Of a stretch of 64,000 nucleotides of DNA, positions 50,027-62,400 are shown piece after piece. A program made the position numbers and the translations under genes. Origin of the DNA: Phalacrocorax aristotelis (Eukaryota; Chordata; Aves; Suliformes; Phalacrocoracidae). How positions within the stretch are numbered: the stretch's first letter is position 1; every line of letters begins with the position of its first letter. The notes beneath the pieces are model-generated. The model was not told the DNA's origin. It saw only the letters and a list, made by a program, of their open reading frames with translations, and searched no databases. The stretch lies in NCBI RefSeq assembly GCF_949628215.1, contig NC_134281.1:9124501-9188500 (forward strand). Direction: 5' to 3'.

Positions 50027-50832
50027 GACCAAAAAGCTGAGTAGCATTTGGATGCTCAGATCTAGTCACTGGTAAGCTCTTCACCATAATTTAGTCTGTT
50101 GTGGAGAAGACCTCTGCCAAGGTTCTTATAAAAAGCTGTGCGCTCCACTAGGGATGCCAGCCCAAAGCCCTACCGATTACCTGTGCCAGGAGTTCATCAC
50201 TGTCTCAATTCATTACATTTTTAATATGCATGTGTACATCTGGCAACTTAAGTACTTGCATGCTTTAGACAGATAACGGCTGTGAAACACTCTGCTGCAT
50301 AAGCACACCACAATATTAACTTGGGAGGGGTCGCTTGGGTCCAGAGCCCCTGCATGCCTGCAGGGTGTTCTGCCGTCTCCATTGAATGCCGAAATGACAG
50401 TTATTTCTTTAATGGCTGTCACACACTGAAAGCAGTTGTGGGGAAAAGTAGTGAGGGTTGGAAAAGCAAAGGAAGATGGATAGAATAAGCCTCTCCCATC
50501 CTACTTACTCCCAGCTCTCTACTTCTCTCCTGTGTGACAGCACCTGGATTTGTATTTTCATCAGGGGTAGGGAAGCTCTGCCCCACACCACCTCACAACC
50601 CTTGGCCTTGCAGCCCAGCAGGGTTTCACCTCCTGCTATAGCCGGTGCAAAGGCTGTGATACTGTACTGATGTGCTTTGAAGGGGAAGCAATTCTGTTAT
50701 TTTCCGCTATTCGTAAGCATGCTATGGAAGGTAACCAAGTGAGAAGTGGTTTGTATTGGCCCTAGTGGCCTTACTGGATCTGCAAAAGCTGTTGGCTTGC
50801 TTTATATGGATTTCTAGCTGATCACTGGTGCC

Positions 50833-51386
50833 TGTTGTGGTTTAACTCCGCAGGCAGCTAAACACCACACAGTTGTTCGCTCGTTCCCCCCGCAGTGGGA
50901 TGGGGAGAGAGTTAGATTAAAAAAAAAAAGGGTGAAACTTGTGGGTTGAGATAAAGACAATTTAATAGAACAGAAAAGAGAGTGAAAATAATAATGATAA
51001 AATAATATACAAAACAAGTGATGCACAATGCAATTGCTCACCACCTGCTGACCGATGCCCAGCCAGTTCCCGAGCAGTGGACCCCTGGCCAGCTTTTCCC
51101 CCAGCTTTACGTGCTGAGCATGACGCCATATGGTGTGGGACATCCCTTGGGTGAGTTGGGGTCAGCTGTCCCAGCCGTGCCCCCTCCCAAGCCCTTGTAC
51201 CCCCCCAGTCTGCTCACTGGTGGGCTGGGGTGAGAGGCACGACAGGCCTTGGCTCTGTGTAAGCTCTGCTCAGGAGTAACAAAAACATCCCTGGGTTATC
51301 AACATTATTCTCATCCCAATCCAAAACACAGCACTATACCAGCTACTAGAAAGAAAATTAAGTCTATCCTGGCCAAAACCAGGACA
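50833..51386 (-). mobile_element. Solo LTR of an avian endogenous retrovirus (ERVL-like)
   Basis: A 554-bp segment has TG...CA ends on the + strand (TGTTGTGG start, CAGGACA end) and is flanked on both sides by GTGCC (50828-50832 and 51387-51391), a perfect 5-bp target duplication. I recognise the body as a LTR common in many modern birds, here inverted relative to CADPS. On its sense (minus) strand the poly(A) signal ATTAAA is at 50961-50966, and the usual TATA region near 51105-51115 is degraded. No internal gag, pol or env sequence is present, so this is a solo LTR left by recombination between two LTRs. The 5-bp duplication fits class III (ERVL-type) integration; the class is inferred. Confidence 0.93.
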
Positions 51387-51391
51387 GTGCC

Positions 51392-52379
51392 TCTAATAGC
51401 GAGAGATAAAATAACACCTGTCTTTAAAGCACTTAAGCTTCCAGGGGAGTGTTCAGGGCGTGTGCTCTTTTAAGCCTGGGGATGGGTTAGTCGTTGCTTG
51501 GCCCTGCTTAAAGGCTTTGAGTGTGACGCTGGGGCTGAGGCTGCTCCCCTGCCCTGGTCCAGCCTCTGCCAGGGAGGTGCTGCCTCCCGGCTGCCCAAGG
51601 GGTGCTTTTGGAGTTCAGCAATGAGGGGAGGAGGCATGAAATGGGAGGTGGAGCATGTTGGGCAGATTTCGTTGACCTGCAGGTCTAGTCCCTTCTGCTC
51701 CCTTGCCGGTGCTGACTTTTCTGCACCAGGCCTCTGCTGCTGTGCTGCAGAAGCTAAATTTAATATGAAAGTGGTTTAATTTTGGCTCGGATTGACGGCT
51801 TTCTTCATAACATCCGTAACAGTGGCACAGACACAGATCAATACACCGATGCTGCTTGACGGTCTGGTGGGGATGGAAGACCAAGTGTCCCATTAGCTGA
51901 GGACTGGGCCATGCTGCAGCCTGTTGTGATCAGAGAGGGTCTCCTTTTCCCTAGATGGGGAAAATACTTGCACAGAGCTTGGGTGTGAGGAGGAGGCAAC
52001 TGACACTCCAGTAGAGACAAATCTGATGATTCATTTCCACAGCCCCGAGGAGCTCACGTATGAGCTGCATACTGGGAGTTTCTAGGAATTTCAAGGTGCC
52101 TCATTCGTTTTGAAGGTAGCCTGTTCAGTATTGAGGAAGGAGCATAAAATATGGCTGCTAGATGGCATTATAGGAATTGATCAAGCAAGGACTTCTGGAG
52201 GTTGTCCTAAGAAATAACCTGGGGGGAAAAAAAGGTAATAAAAATGTCATGCACATTGTTAAAATCCCAGGTGAAAAGCCTCTTGGCTGAGAATATCTGT
52301 GCTCTTACTATGTCTTTCCTTGTGCCTCAACACCGTGATTTCACTGTTACCTGTAGTTTTCCTGTTTCTTTTCTTGGTT
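51392..52379. other. Intron 1 stretch without recognised features
   Basis: Nothing assignable seen. Short unique intronic DNA between the LTR insertion and an old LINE relic. Confidence 0.55.
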
Positions 52380-52560
52380 ACTTATGGCCTCTATTGTCCT
52401 GTCGTTTCTGCCTGACATTCACAATGGTTGCTAATACAAAATCACCAATAAATTTAATTAACATCTTGCTTTTCTCTTCTTCCAGATAATTAAATGCTTA
52501 ATAAAACCAGACCCAGTGCCTTCCCACAGGTGTCTCCCACTGGATCACTACATTGTCTCT
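52380..52560 (-). mobile_element. Old CR1-like LINE relic (reverse transcriptase fragment)
   Basis: Read on the minus strand, the segment near 52405-52445 gives KFIGDFVLATIV, aligning with the CR1 motif KFADDTKLGG.V. Nearer 52500-52545 it gives GKALGLVLLSI, aligning with GSVLGPVLFNIF. The order and spacing are right for a CR1-type reverse transcriptase, but the copy is heavily decayed and interrupted by stops. The boundaries are uncertain, and decayed sequence may extend further to the right. Confidence 0.55.
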
Positions 52561-54517
52561 GGCTCCTCTTATCTCTGATCCAGTTTTCTTTTCAGTTCTG
52601 TCAGGAGCTTCCATCAGCTCAGATAGGTTTGCAGCCTGCTTTATGTCTGATGCTTTGCGTATTGCCTAAGGACTCGTGATGTCTAGGGTGCTATTGGCAA
52701 ACACCACAAACAGTTTTAGGTCCCTGGCATGGCAGTTGGACTCTTAGAGCCAAAAATTAGATCCTGCCAGCCTTAAAGCCAGGAGCTTTCAGCAGTGCTT
52801 TTCCACAGGGCTCATTGCAGATGGTGCCCAGGGCTGAGGGGGTCAGGTTAGAGGGGTGGTTCCAGCCTGTGATGCTGAGCCTTGTTGCATGTGTCAGACC
52901 CTGTGAAGTTTGGGCTGCTGTTTTGGGGGTCGGAACGACCCGTCTTTCCAGCACCCACAGGGGTGGCAAATGCTGTTCCATGTTTTCTGAAGCAAAGCTT
53001 ATTGAGTCTTGCTTTGTGTCACTTTGATGAACACCTCTCCATGAGCACCAGGATAAACTAATCCCAGATTATCACAGTAAATTGCCATTGCTTACTAACC
53101 CTCCTCAGTGTGGTGTTGCAGAATTAATTACCAGTATTCATGACGTTCGTTACCACAGTCCCTGAACACTCCACACAGCGCATCATCTAGATCTAGTGAT
53201 ATTTATCGTTGCATTTTCCAAGTGGTCCCTCTCCTGCTTTTTATCACTAGCTGTGTTTACTAAGCTTTGTTGTGCTCTGTTTCTTTGGATCTCTAGTTTT
53301 TGATACTTTATTCAAAGCCATTTAGACACTTGGAGCCATTACTTTTATTTTTCTCTTCCATTCTAATAGTCTGGTTTCTTCTGCAGGCATACAAGTGAGA
53401 AGAAAGCACTCTTCTCTAGACTCTTTGGTCATTATTAAAGAGTTGTCCTAATTCTTACTGCTCTCTCTTCCCTTTAAGTTTCAAGTTGTCGTATATACAT
53501 CTTGTTTGCTTCCTTCTGTCTAAATTAATTCTTATCCTCAGACCCGAAGTAGCCCCATGGTAAACCAGGCACAACTACATTTAAACCCCTGTAGCCCTTC
53601 AGCATGAGTGTTATCTGCATGTTAAGATGTTATGCTGGCATTGCTCGTACATGACTTATGTGCTGCTGTGACTTTGTCTGCACTACAAGATGAAGCGGTG
53701 GGGTTTTTTTAGCTATATCTGGTTTTAAACTGACAGATAAATTGGCAAAATAATGGCATGTTATCTTACAAGGCTGGAATAAACCCTTGTAAGCTTTCTA
53801 TTGATGTCATTGTGCCAAAATTAGAACTGTCTTGTAGGTTATACCAGCTGTATGCTGGCCAGAAGCTGTTTTGCGCAGCAAACAGACAGCAGAGAAAGTC
53901 CTTGCTAGGACAAGGAGAACAGATTTTCCCATGTATGATTTATTTGGCATTAAGTGGCATTAAATTCTTTCACCACTGGTCCTGACTGGTGTTTTATATG
54001 TGACAAGGCAAAAGAAATGAGCAAGGAAAAATAAAACAAATGAGGAAAAGCCAAGGCCTCAGGGTGCTGATGTGTGCCATCTTCAACAGCCAGCTTGCAA
54101 GGCTTCCAGTTCGGTGATGAAACCTTGTCTTCTAAAGGGGAGGAGAGGCTAAATGGGGAAGAGATTGCACTGAAACAGTCTCTTCCAAGCATGCACTGAG
54201 CAGCTTGCTTTTGACTTAGGCATACCTGAAGTGGTAAAAATCTGTGTGCGTTTTTGTGGCAGCAGAGTTTAGAAATTATATTCAGGGTGACTTTAGATGC
54301 TCGTGATGCTTAAATGAACTTGCCAGGATGAAGTGTGCACGTGTGTGTGTACCCACGCATGGCTGATTCCTTATCTATTGCTGCTATCTGCGAAGGAGAG
54401 CAGAAATGCACATCATAAGCATCCCAATAAGATATTGCAGAAGAATTAGTGGGTTTTTTTTCCCCACACATAAATAAACCATTCTTGACCAATTTTCTCC
54501 TTTTGTATGTTTTGCAG
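52561..54517. other. End of intron 1, no further features except the splice acceptor
   Basis: Mostly AT-rich DNA. The stretch at 53150-53520 looks repeat-like, but I cannot assign it. The last 60 bases are pyrimidine-rich and end tttgcag, the acceptor of exon 2. Confidence 0.5.
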
Positions 54518-54631
54518 ATAAGTAAGCAGCAGCTCCAGACAATCAAAGATCGTTTCCAGGCCTTTCTCAATGGAGAAACCCAGATTGTGGCAGATGAAGC
54601 ATTTATAAACGCTGTCCAGAGCTACTACGAG
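54518..54631 (+). CDS. CADPS: CADPS exon 2 (codons 126-163)
   Basis: This exon encodes 38 residues, from [16 protein letters not shown] to NAVQSYYE, bounded by tttgcag and GAG|gtaaga, both good splice sites, phase 0 at both ends. It continues exon 1 directly (ARRQQK-ISKQQ), matching the order in vertebrate CAPS proteins. ISKQQLQT and AFINAVQ are CADPS forms; CADPS2, from memory, reads LNKQQLQL and AFCNAVR here. It belongs to the N-terminal region ahead of the C2 domain, whose structure is less well defined. The isoleucine and glutamate in [15 protein letters not shown] appear conservative against the mammalian valine and aspartate. Because the exon is a multiple of three and symmetric, skipping it would not break the frame; no evidence for skipping is visible. 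Confidence 0.97.
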
Positions 54632-57600
54632 GTAAGAGGAGATGATAAAATATTTGTATGAACCCCTGTTCTCACCCCTATTCACAGACAGGGTCAAATC
54701 CTGATCTAATGGCTTCTCTGTCCTTTGTCAACAAAGCACAAAACAAAGGCAAGTGCAAGGCTTCTTCCATCTGATGTCTAATACATCACAACGTTTATGA
54801 GGTTCAGGGGTTTGAACGTGCAACCATACGGCAACTGCGGCAACCCCTACACCATGGTGTACCCTATAGCTTGATTATGAGGAAGATCATCCCTCCTTTA
54901 AGCTGAAAAAAAATCTTCCCGATACTTTTAAACAGTGTACTCTAAAACAAGAAAGATGGCACAATATAAAATAAATGTCATGTGCTCCCTATGAAAAATA
55001 CCAAGAGAAAACTGGGCAGCACATTCAGTTCTTGCTGGAGCTTTTGTGTTTTGTCTAATTGACTTTGGGATTTTTAGCAGGAGTCTTGTCTTTTCTCTTT
55101 GGTATGACAAGTGCTGTAAAGCAAAGGGGGAGGAAGGGGGATGTACAAAACTAGATGGTACCAAAGAACATGAAGCATTATTCATAATTGTGCAAAAGAA
55201 TAATTATGCATGTCTGTCTTTTTGCACCTCTTTGTATGCAGCCCGTAATGCTGCCTTTCATATCTTTTCTCAGAAGGAAAGAGCTTCTGTTTTTGAAGGA
55301 AATCAGTGCTTGTGATTTGTATGAGGAGTGTCGCTTTTTTTTTTGTTAGCCTTTTTGCAAACCATTTCTCTTTCTCCCTAGAGCTATTCTGTCATAAAAG
55401 GTGAAGATTTGAATTGCCTACATAAAATATTTCTCTGGAAGTGGAATCTAAGAGGGGACCAAAATCAGATACTAAAACTGAAGAGAATTTTAACTCTATA
55501 AAAAATGGCAGCAGCTGCTTCTGTGTAAGGAAAGCACAAATTATCTCTGGATTAACTCTATTAAACTGGCCTAGTAGTTACAGCTCCATCATCCTCTGTA
55601 CAGGAAGGAAGCTGAGAGTAATTTACATCTCTTACCAGAAAAGAAATTGCCAAGGGATCATCAGTTTATCACAGCTTCACCGAACAGATGCTCTCAGAGA
55701 AAGTTTTCAAGATGGCATGAGCTGCATTTTAGGATGTAAGAGCAGCATGATCTGTTTAGATAAGACTATTGGGCAGGAAGAGGAAACTGCTTAAAAAACA
55801 GACAAAATACATCCCTGTTTCACTGGTGGGTCTGGCTGAAAGCATGTCCTGACCAACTCCAGAACTCCTATGCTGTATGATTGCCTCAAGTAATCAAGTG
55901 TACAAAAAGCAGTTGATCAGCACTAGGTCTCTGCAAACCCTATGTCTTCAGTTCAACAGGACGTTCCACCTGCTCTGTCCTACTTAAAACAGGCCACAAA
56001 AAGCATAACGCATCGCTCTCCTTTGTCCTTCAGCAAAATTTTCTTTTTCTTCTCTAACTGTTGGTATCCTTTAATTTACAGCTGTGTACTTTCAGCTTCT
56101 GTGCAGGTGTAGCACGGCTGTGTGCATCTTCCTTGGAACCACCTGCAGTGGCACAAGGGACAGCCTCACAGCAGAGAGCCTCTGCCCCCTGTCAGCACCT
56201 GAGCAGTGTTCCTTGCTGATGGTGTTCTCCTTCCTCCCTTCTCTGCAGGCAGGTGCCCACCCTTGCTTAAGCCATGGTGCAATCACAGCAGAACCTGCTT
56301 ATCTCAGCTTCTGCAAATCTCAGACTCTTGTGCAATTAACTGTCCCTTGGATGGACACTATCTAGAAATCAACGTTTAGGTAGTGACTGATAAAGCTGCA
56401 TGATGGCTTGGAAAATACTAAAACTTGGGGTTTTGCTTAGCTGAAACCTGCTGTCTCTGTGCAGGAGGTGGCTGGTGTTTCTAAGGGGCTCACTTACAAT
56501 CAGTGCAGAATAGGATCATTACCTGGGGAAGAAATTTTTTTTTTTTTTTTTTTTCTAGAGAAAGAGGTAAAGGTGACATGGTAGGTCAGGGATGTATTTG
56601 CTCTTGCCATGGACGTGTTTGCACGGCCGCATTCTGCTGTTAAGTCTGCTGTAAAGGGGTAAGTGTGTGATTCCCAGTCTTAGACTAGCTCACAGGCTGC
56701 TATCAAATTAAAAGATTGAGTGAGCTGAACAGGCTCCACTGCTGGTCTGCAAAGCACCGCTGTGCCTGCAGGAATGCTGCAGATCCGTGTGTGCGAGATG
56801 AGCCCAGCACACTCCAACAGACACTCCAGGAGAGCCTGGCTTGTGTCCTTTGACTTCTAATGAGTAAGGCTTTATGCAGCAGTCCCTTCAGTGGCTGTTA
56901 CAGAAGTGCTTTATTAGACCCATTTCCACTCAGCTGTGGGCAGATAGAGCCAGGACCATGCATGACCTGGAGGACTCATCTATGGACATGGCAGGAGATG
57001 CCTGACCCAGCTCACAGAGGCCAGTTCTCATCTGCATGCACCAGCGTATGCACTCACACTAGGATTTTGCTCCAGCAGTTCCTTACTCCTGGCAGTCCCA
57101 CTAGGCAGTCTTACAGCTGAGCGATTCACCTGGCATTTTCTAAAGAAAGCAACTCGCTCTGCAGGACAAAATACCTCTTTTATCTTTTTTTATCTTCCTA
57201 TTTCATGGTCTTTTTCTGCTGCTTTGTGTCTGACTGGCGCTCTCCTCCGCCTGCCTCCTCTCTGCCAGCCTCAGCCCTCCTTTCCTCTGCTGACTGCTAG
57301 TCCGCATCCGGGGAGGATAAATTGGGGATGAGGGGAGATGGGGAGTCAGGTCCCTCTGCTCGCAGTGCCATCACCATTCTGACAGGAGTGAGGACCACAG
57401 ATAACAGCAGCCGCTGGTGCTGGTGGGTATGGGAAGTCATTAGCGCTGTCGCACAGGGTCAGGCCAAAGGCAAATTATTAGAGAGGGGACATGGGAGCCG
57501 AGGGTGCCACAGCAGGGCCATTTGCTGTGACCTCCCACAGTTTCCAGCAGCCAGTGTGCTGGGGACTTCCTCGGCTGCACTGGCAGCTTGGATTTTGATA

Positions 57601-59139
57601 GGTCTCACATATTACCTAAAAGCACCTGCGCACACCCAGGGTGTTATCACTCATATTTAAGCCCTACAAGGAAACAAAATGTGTACTGATATTGTTTTAG
57701 CAAGGACTGAAGGGGCTTCTGATGGCATTCTGCCTGTTTCCTCTGCAGGGAGCGCTCCTCAGCGCAGTGACTGTTGGAAGTAAACACCCAGCTATTCCTC
57801 AGCAGCGTTTCTGGGCTGGTCCTGGAGCAAAACCCACTACTACTCCCAACAGATGCCTGTGCCATCGAGCATCTGGGAGCATGGATTGCCACGTTGCTGA
57901 GTGGTATAAAAAAATCTACCATGTCCTTAGGTCATCCTCAAGCTCTTTAATTATTGAGAGCTGACAGATATGCCCTGGTGCTGGCACAGCTTCTTCCCAG
58001 CCTGCTGCATTCATCCGTTCTCAGCATCGTTAATAAAACAGCAGTTCTTGCTGGGCATCGATTGTTCTCCTGTGTTCAGGGCTTGGGAGGGGAGAGCCAG
58101 TACAGTATCCCCCTGTCCCTCTCTCACCCTTCAGTTCTTCGTTGCTCCCACAGCGTCTCCTGGTCTGCAGGGGTCTGTTTGGACTCTTCTGCTGCTTTTG
58201 CAGTGGGAAGAGCCTCTTTATCAAACACCTTCTCCCTCCCTCCTGCTGTCAGTGTGCTGCACTGTGCAGGCTGCAATCTCTGCAAAACCTTCCCAGGCAG
58301 CTCAAGCCATGCCGAACCACCCTGTGCTACTTCAGCAGGGCTGAAGCAGGAAGGGATTTGGCCTCGTCCACCTGTGGCCATGACACCTTCTAGTGATTTG
58401 AGTTGTCTTGGTGTTTACCCATCACTTTGCAAAGATCAGGCCATTAGTCCTTGTCCTTTCCCGGGGCATTTTAACAGTGCTCTTGCAGTGTTGGTTGCCT
58501 GGGTTGGAAAAACCAGGGTATGGCAGAAGTGGGGACATACAAGTTATTTAACTGAAGGTAATATTAAATTAATTAATCCAGTGCCATTCCTATCATCTTG
58601 TGACAGCAGGGCAGTCTGCAAAGATCTCCTCTGGTGTAGCTTAATGTAAGTCTAGTCTTTGCGCTGATCAGAGGTTTCCCAGGGGCCTGGCTACCAGGAT
58701 AAATGAAATGCAGTGCTGCTGACTTGAGTAGGGTGACCGGGCTCCCTCTAACAAGGCAGAATTTGGCTAGGTGAATGTAGTTGAGCAGTAACTTCCTTAT
58801 TAAAACATTTGATAGAGCAAAATGTAATCCTGTTCTCCCAAAGGACGTTTATGTATCTGGTGAGGTGCGACCACAACATCGCATGAAATCCTAATTGCAT
58901 CAGAATACTCCATTTTAGTGGACACAAAGCAGAAGCTTCACCTGATTTCATTACCCTTCCCGAAGTACAGCTGAAACCTCTGTCCATCTGGCAACATATG
59001 GTTGTTGAGTGAGGAGTTAGAAAGTGTACTGGCAGCCAGTTAGTGGGCTTCCCAGCAGCGAAACCGTGTCTTGTGGTACTTAAGGGGGATTTATTTTTTT
59101 CTTTTACTGACACCATTTGAAGTCACCCCTTTTTTGCAG
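54632..59139 (+). other. CADPS: CADPS intron 2 (about 4.5 kb)
   Basis: The intron runs between gtaaga and the acceptor ttttttgcag. No exon is recognisable inside. Open frames such as 55441-55794 and 57954-58649 lack splice context and motifs. A T20 run lies at 56535-56554. Confidence 0.9.
56535..56554 (+). repeat. T20 homopolymer
   Basis: A run of 20 T in intron 2, likely length-variable. No retroposon body is recognisable beside it on the minus strand. Confidence 0.9.
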
Positions 59140-59472
59140 GTATTCCTGAAAAGCGACCGTGTTGCCAGGATGGTACAGAGCGGAGGGTGCTCAGCGAATG
59201 ACTCCCGGGAGGTCTTCAAGAAGCACATTGAGAAGAGAGTGCGCAGCCTGCCAGAAATCGATGGCCTCAGCAAGGAGACGGTCCTGAGCTCTTGGATGGC
59301 AAAGTTTGACGCTATTTACCGTGGCGAAGAGGATCCCCGCAAGCAGCAGGCCAGGATGACAGCGAGCGCTGCCTCGGAGCTCATCCTCAGCAAGGAGCAG
59401 CTCTACGAGATGTTCCAGAACATTTTGGGGATCAAGAAATTTGAGCATCAGCTTCTGTACAATGCGTGTCAG
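59140..59472 (+). CDS. CADPS: CADPS exon 3 (codons 164-274)
   Basis: This exon encodes 111 residues from [16 protein letters not shown] to [11 protein letters not shown], following ttttttgcag and ending CAG|gtaagg, phase 0 on both sides. It includes [20 protein letters not shown], the [20 protein letters not shown] block, and the [20 protein letters not shown] helix-like segment. These are near-identical to mammalian CAPS1 as I recall it; [17 protein letters not shown] and GIKKFEHQ are CADPS forms rather than CADPS2 forms. The region lies N-terminal to the C2 and PH domains, in the part of CAPS1 for which dynactin interaction has been described. The next exon, expected to start with LDNPDEQ-like sequence, is not in the window. 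No frameshift, stop or missing segment is seen, so the gene looks intact as far as it goes. Confidence 0.98.
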
Positions 59473-62400
59473 GTAAGGTCCCTCTCCCAGGCTGGGTGGG
59501 AATGGAAGAGGTTTTCTTGGGGAAGGGCTTCCTAATGGGAAATACTGCTGTTATGAACTGGAAACTTTGGGTCTGACCAGATTGTTTTTGAGAGAACTTC
59601 CACTAAGGAAGAGGGTTTTGGTTCATGGTGGGACTTCTGCACTGCCAGTTATGTTCTGACTGTCCAGGTGGGCCTCCTTCTCTTGCTCATGCTTGTTTTC
59701 TCTTGGTTGGTTGCTTAAGGTTTTCTGCAGGTGTTTTAGAAGGTCTTTAGATGAAATTTTCTTTCCTGAAATCCCATAGGATTGCTAAAATGAGAAAACT
59801 TTATTCCTTCAGCTCTGTGTATGCATGAGCAGGTCTTTGATGATGCCTAAGTGAGCCGTTTTGCTGTGACTTGCTTGCCTTTCCACTGCCACATCACCAA
59901 TCCAAATGACAGAAGTACGTCCTTGCAGCCCACAATAACCACGTTAGTCCTTGAAGCTGAGATGCCCCCAGGGTGGATGTCATACGCAAACTTGCTACTG
60001 AGTTTGTACAGGTTCTCCTCAAGTAGAGGGAGCCTCTGTGACCCACTGAGTGCCCATGGTGGAAGGAGAGAGCTTCCCAAATCCCCACGACCTTGGCATG
60101 GCTCTGCTTGCACTATGAGTTCCCAGACAGATTAAAACCTTTCGTATTCCTCTCTCCCCCAGTAAGAACCAGTTCCCAGAGGCGCGGAGCTGGGAATCCG
60201 CAGTGCTGTTTGCATTTCCAGCAGCTCTTCCTGACGGCTGTCGGTGGCTGTCCAGGCTGTCAGTGACCCAGATTATGGTCCCCTGCTATCGGATATAAAT
60301 ATCGCAGGTGGGATAAAGGGTGACAGAGTCACGGGGAGGGTAAGGTAATGCCTTGGAAAGTTTTTGGAGGACCAGGCCTCAATCTCTTCCCTGTAATTCA
60401 GGGGTTCAAGTTCTTATTGAAATTAATACATTCGAGACCAATTCTGTCTGTCTTCTGTCTAGACATTTCCAATTCTTTTCAAGACATAGAAAATTATGTT
60501 TGATCTGTTTTTTCTCCTGTAAAGAGCTTAATTATCTTGCATTTGTTCTTCTTCATCTCAGACCTTAATGGCAGAGTGGTGAGAGGATAATAAATGTCCC
60601 TGAGTAAGGCGTCTTCATAGCAAAAAGGCAACAGCAAGGACTGCATCAGTCCTCATAAATTATGTTTACAAACCAGATTTCATGCCTACATCCTCTCTTG
60701 GAGGATTTCTTTAAAATCAAACCCATAATGTTTTCAGTGACATGTTGAGACCTGAGTCAGTTCTGCAGTGACTTGGGTTTGGGGTTTTGGTTGGTTGATT
60801 GGTTTGGTTTGGTGGGGGGTTTTTCGGGTTTGTTTTTTCCCCCCCCCCATTTAACTTAAACCAACTCAAGCCCTCTGTGTCTCATCGTCCCTAGACCTGT
60901 GCTTGGCTAAGGAACTAGGATGAATTTGTGTGAGCGTGTGTGCGATCCTTCCCTCTTGCTTTGTGGTTCCCAGTGGTGCAGAAAACAGTATTTAGTCAGG
61001 GCTGCACTGCTTTGTGGATGATCTCTGCTTATGAGAACCTTTCTGGCTGATACCACAAACCCAGTGGCTGCTGCCTGCGAATTGCCCTGTGGAATTGAGC
61101 AACCTGTTTCCTGCACTAGGTCCTGGCTTCACTCTGGAAGTGAAAGATTTAATTCTGGGTCTATAATACTCAGAGGCAGCAAACCTCTAATTTAAGCTTT
61201 TAGAGAAAGACATAATTTCTGTTGAAAGCAAGCATTAGCATGAGTGTTACTGTGTTTTTAATACCTGGATAGTGGGGATTAGCTATGCAGAAGGGAAAGC
61301 CCTTTATACAAGGCACAGCTCAAAAGGCTGCAAGGCCAGCAGTTGTTCGGCTGTTTGGTATTTTCCTGGGGTACAGTGTGAGTAGTTACGGTGCCAGGCT
61401 GCTGGCACGATGGGGTGGGACCATGCCCTGTGGGGAGTGGAGGTGGGAGCAGGTCGCTGCTGCTCCTTCTCCCGTTAGGTGCTGCAGGGAAGGCAGCAGT
61501 GAGCACCCAGCGGAACTGCAGGCTTTGCTGTGGGGACCCTTATTTCGGTGTTGCTTGTGGTCGTGTCATCTGGGCTACGCCAGAGGGATCTCTGGAGCTC
61601 TCCAGCCACCGGCAGCCCTTAGAGCAGGAGCAGCTGCTCTGCACTTCCACCTTGCCATGAAGCACCAAAATTGCTGTTGACCACTACTCCTTCCCACAGG
61701 GTCTCAGCCATCACTTGCAGCCAGTCTGTTGTAGGGTATAAGTAAAACCTATCAGCCTACAAATGTTTTTGTTTGCTTAGCTTGTATGGGGAGCTCCCGG
61801 CACAAGTCAAAGGTGTATGCCACATGGCTGGTGTGTTTTCTGCAGCAGAGCTGGAGGAGGGGAGCAGAAAATAATATGCAATGAACAGTGATTGGGTAAC
61901 CTGCCCCTTTCTCTCCAAGCAAACTTTCTCCTGATCTTTCATGGTGAAGCATTGGCATCAGCCCTGAAACAGCAGATTTTTTCCCTTTCCCTCTTAAACT
62001 TCAGTAGCAAATTATTTCCTACTCCAAAAGCTCTTGGTGCTCATACAGGGCAGAATTAAAAGCCAGAAAAACAGCTAGGTGCCCAATTGCTGCAGGCTGA
62101 AGATGCAAGTCAAGCCCTGGGCACTGCCCTTCGTGTCTTGGAAACTCTCCTGTGCCATAACCCCTTGGACTGTGCTGAGCCACTCTGTACCGGTGGCATC
62201 TCTGTCATGGGAAGTCTGACGCCAATTAGGGAGCCAGAGGCACCTGCCAACATTACAGCACTAAAACTAGAGACATCTGCTCAGAGAAGAAGCACATGTA
62301 TGGCATTGCAGCAGCCGGGGTGGGTGCTGGGTGGGAGAGGACCCGGGGCAGCCGGAGGGGAGAACGGCTCCCTGCTTTGCATGTACGTGTGCGCTACGAC

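Larger units (their letters stand above)
8766..54517 (+). other. CADPS: CADPS intron 1 (about 45.8 kb)
   Basis: The intron runs from the exon 1 donor (gtaccg) to the exon 2 acceptor (polypyrimidine run, then tttgcag). Both flanking exons are phase 0. It holds the CR1 and LTR insertions listed separately and no other exon I can support. The first 400 bases remain inside the CpG island and are strongly C-rich. Confidence 0.9.

Noticed and set aside
53150..53520. Possible further ancient LINE sequence
   Set aside because: The composition and phrasing look repeat-like, but no protein motif could be read on either strand.
57954..58649. 231-codon open frame within CADPS intron 2
   Set aside because: Ser/Leu/Cys-rich composition with no motif, no clear flanking splice sites, and overlapping open frames on both strands. 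Taken as chance.
60150..60340. Possible extra CADPS exon after a CCCCCAG acceptor-like site
   Set aside because: The reading frame from exon 3 meets a stop immediately (TAA after CAG), and the sequence does not resemble the expected LDNPDEQ start of the next exon.
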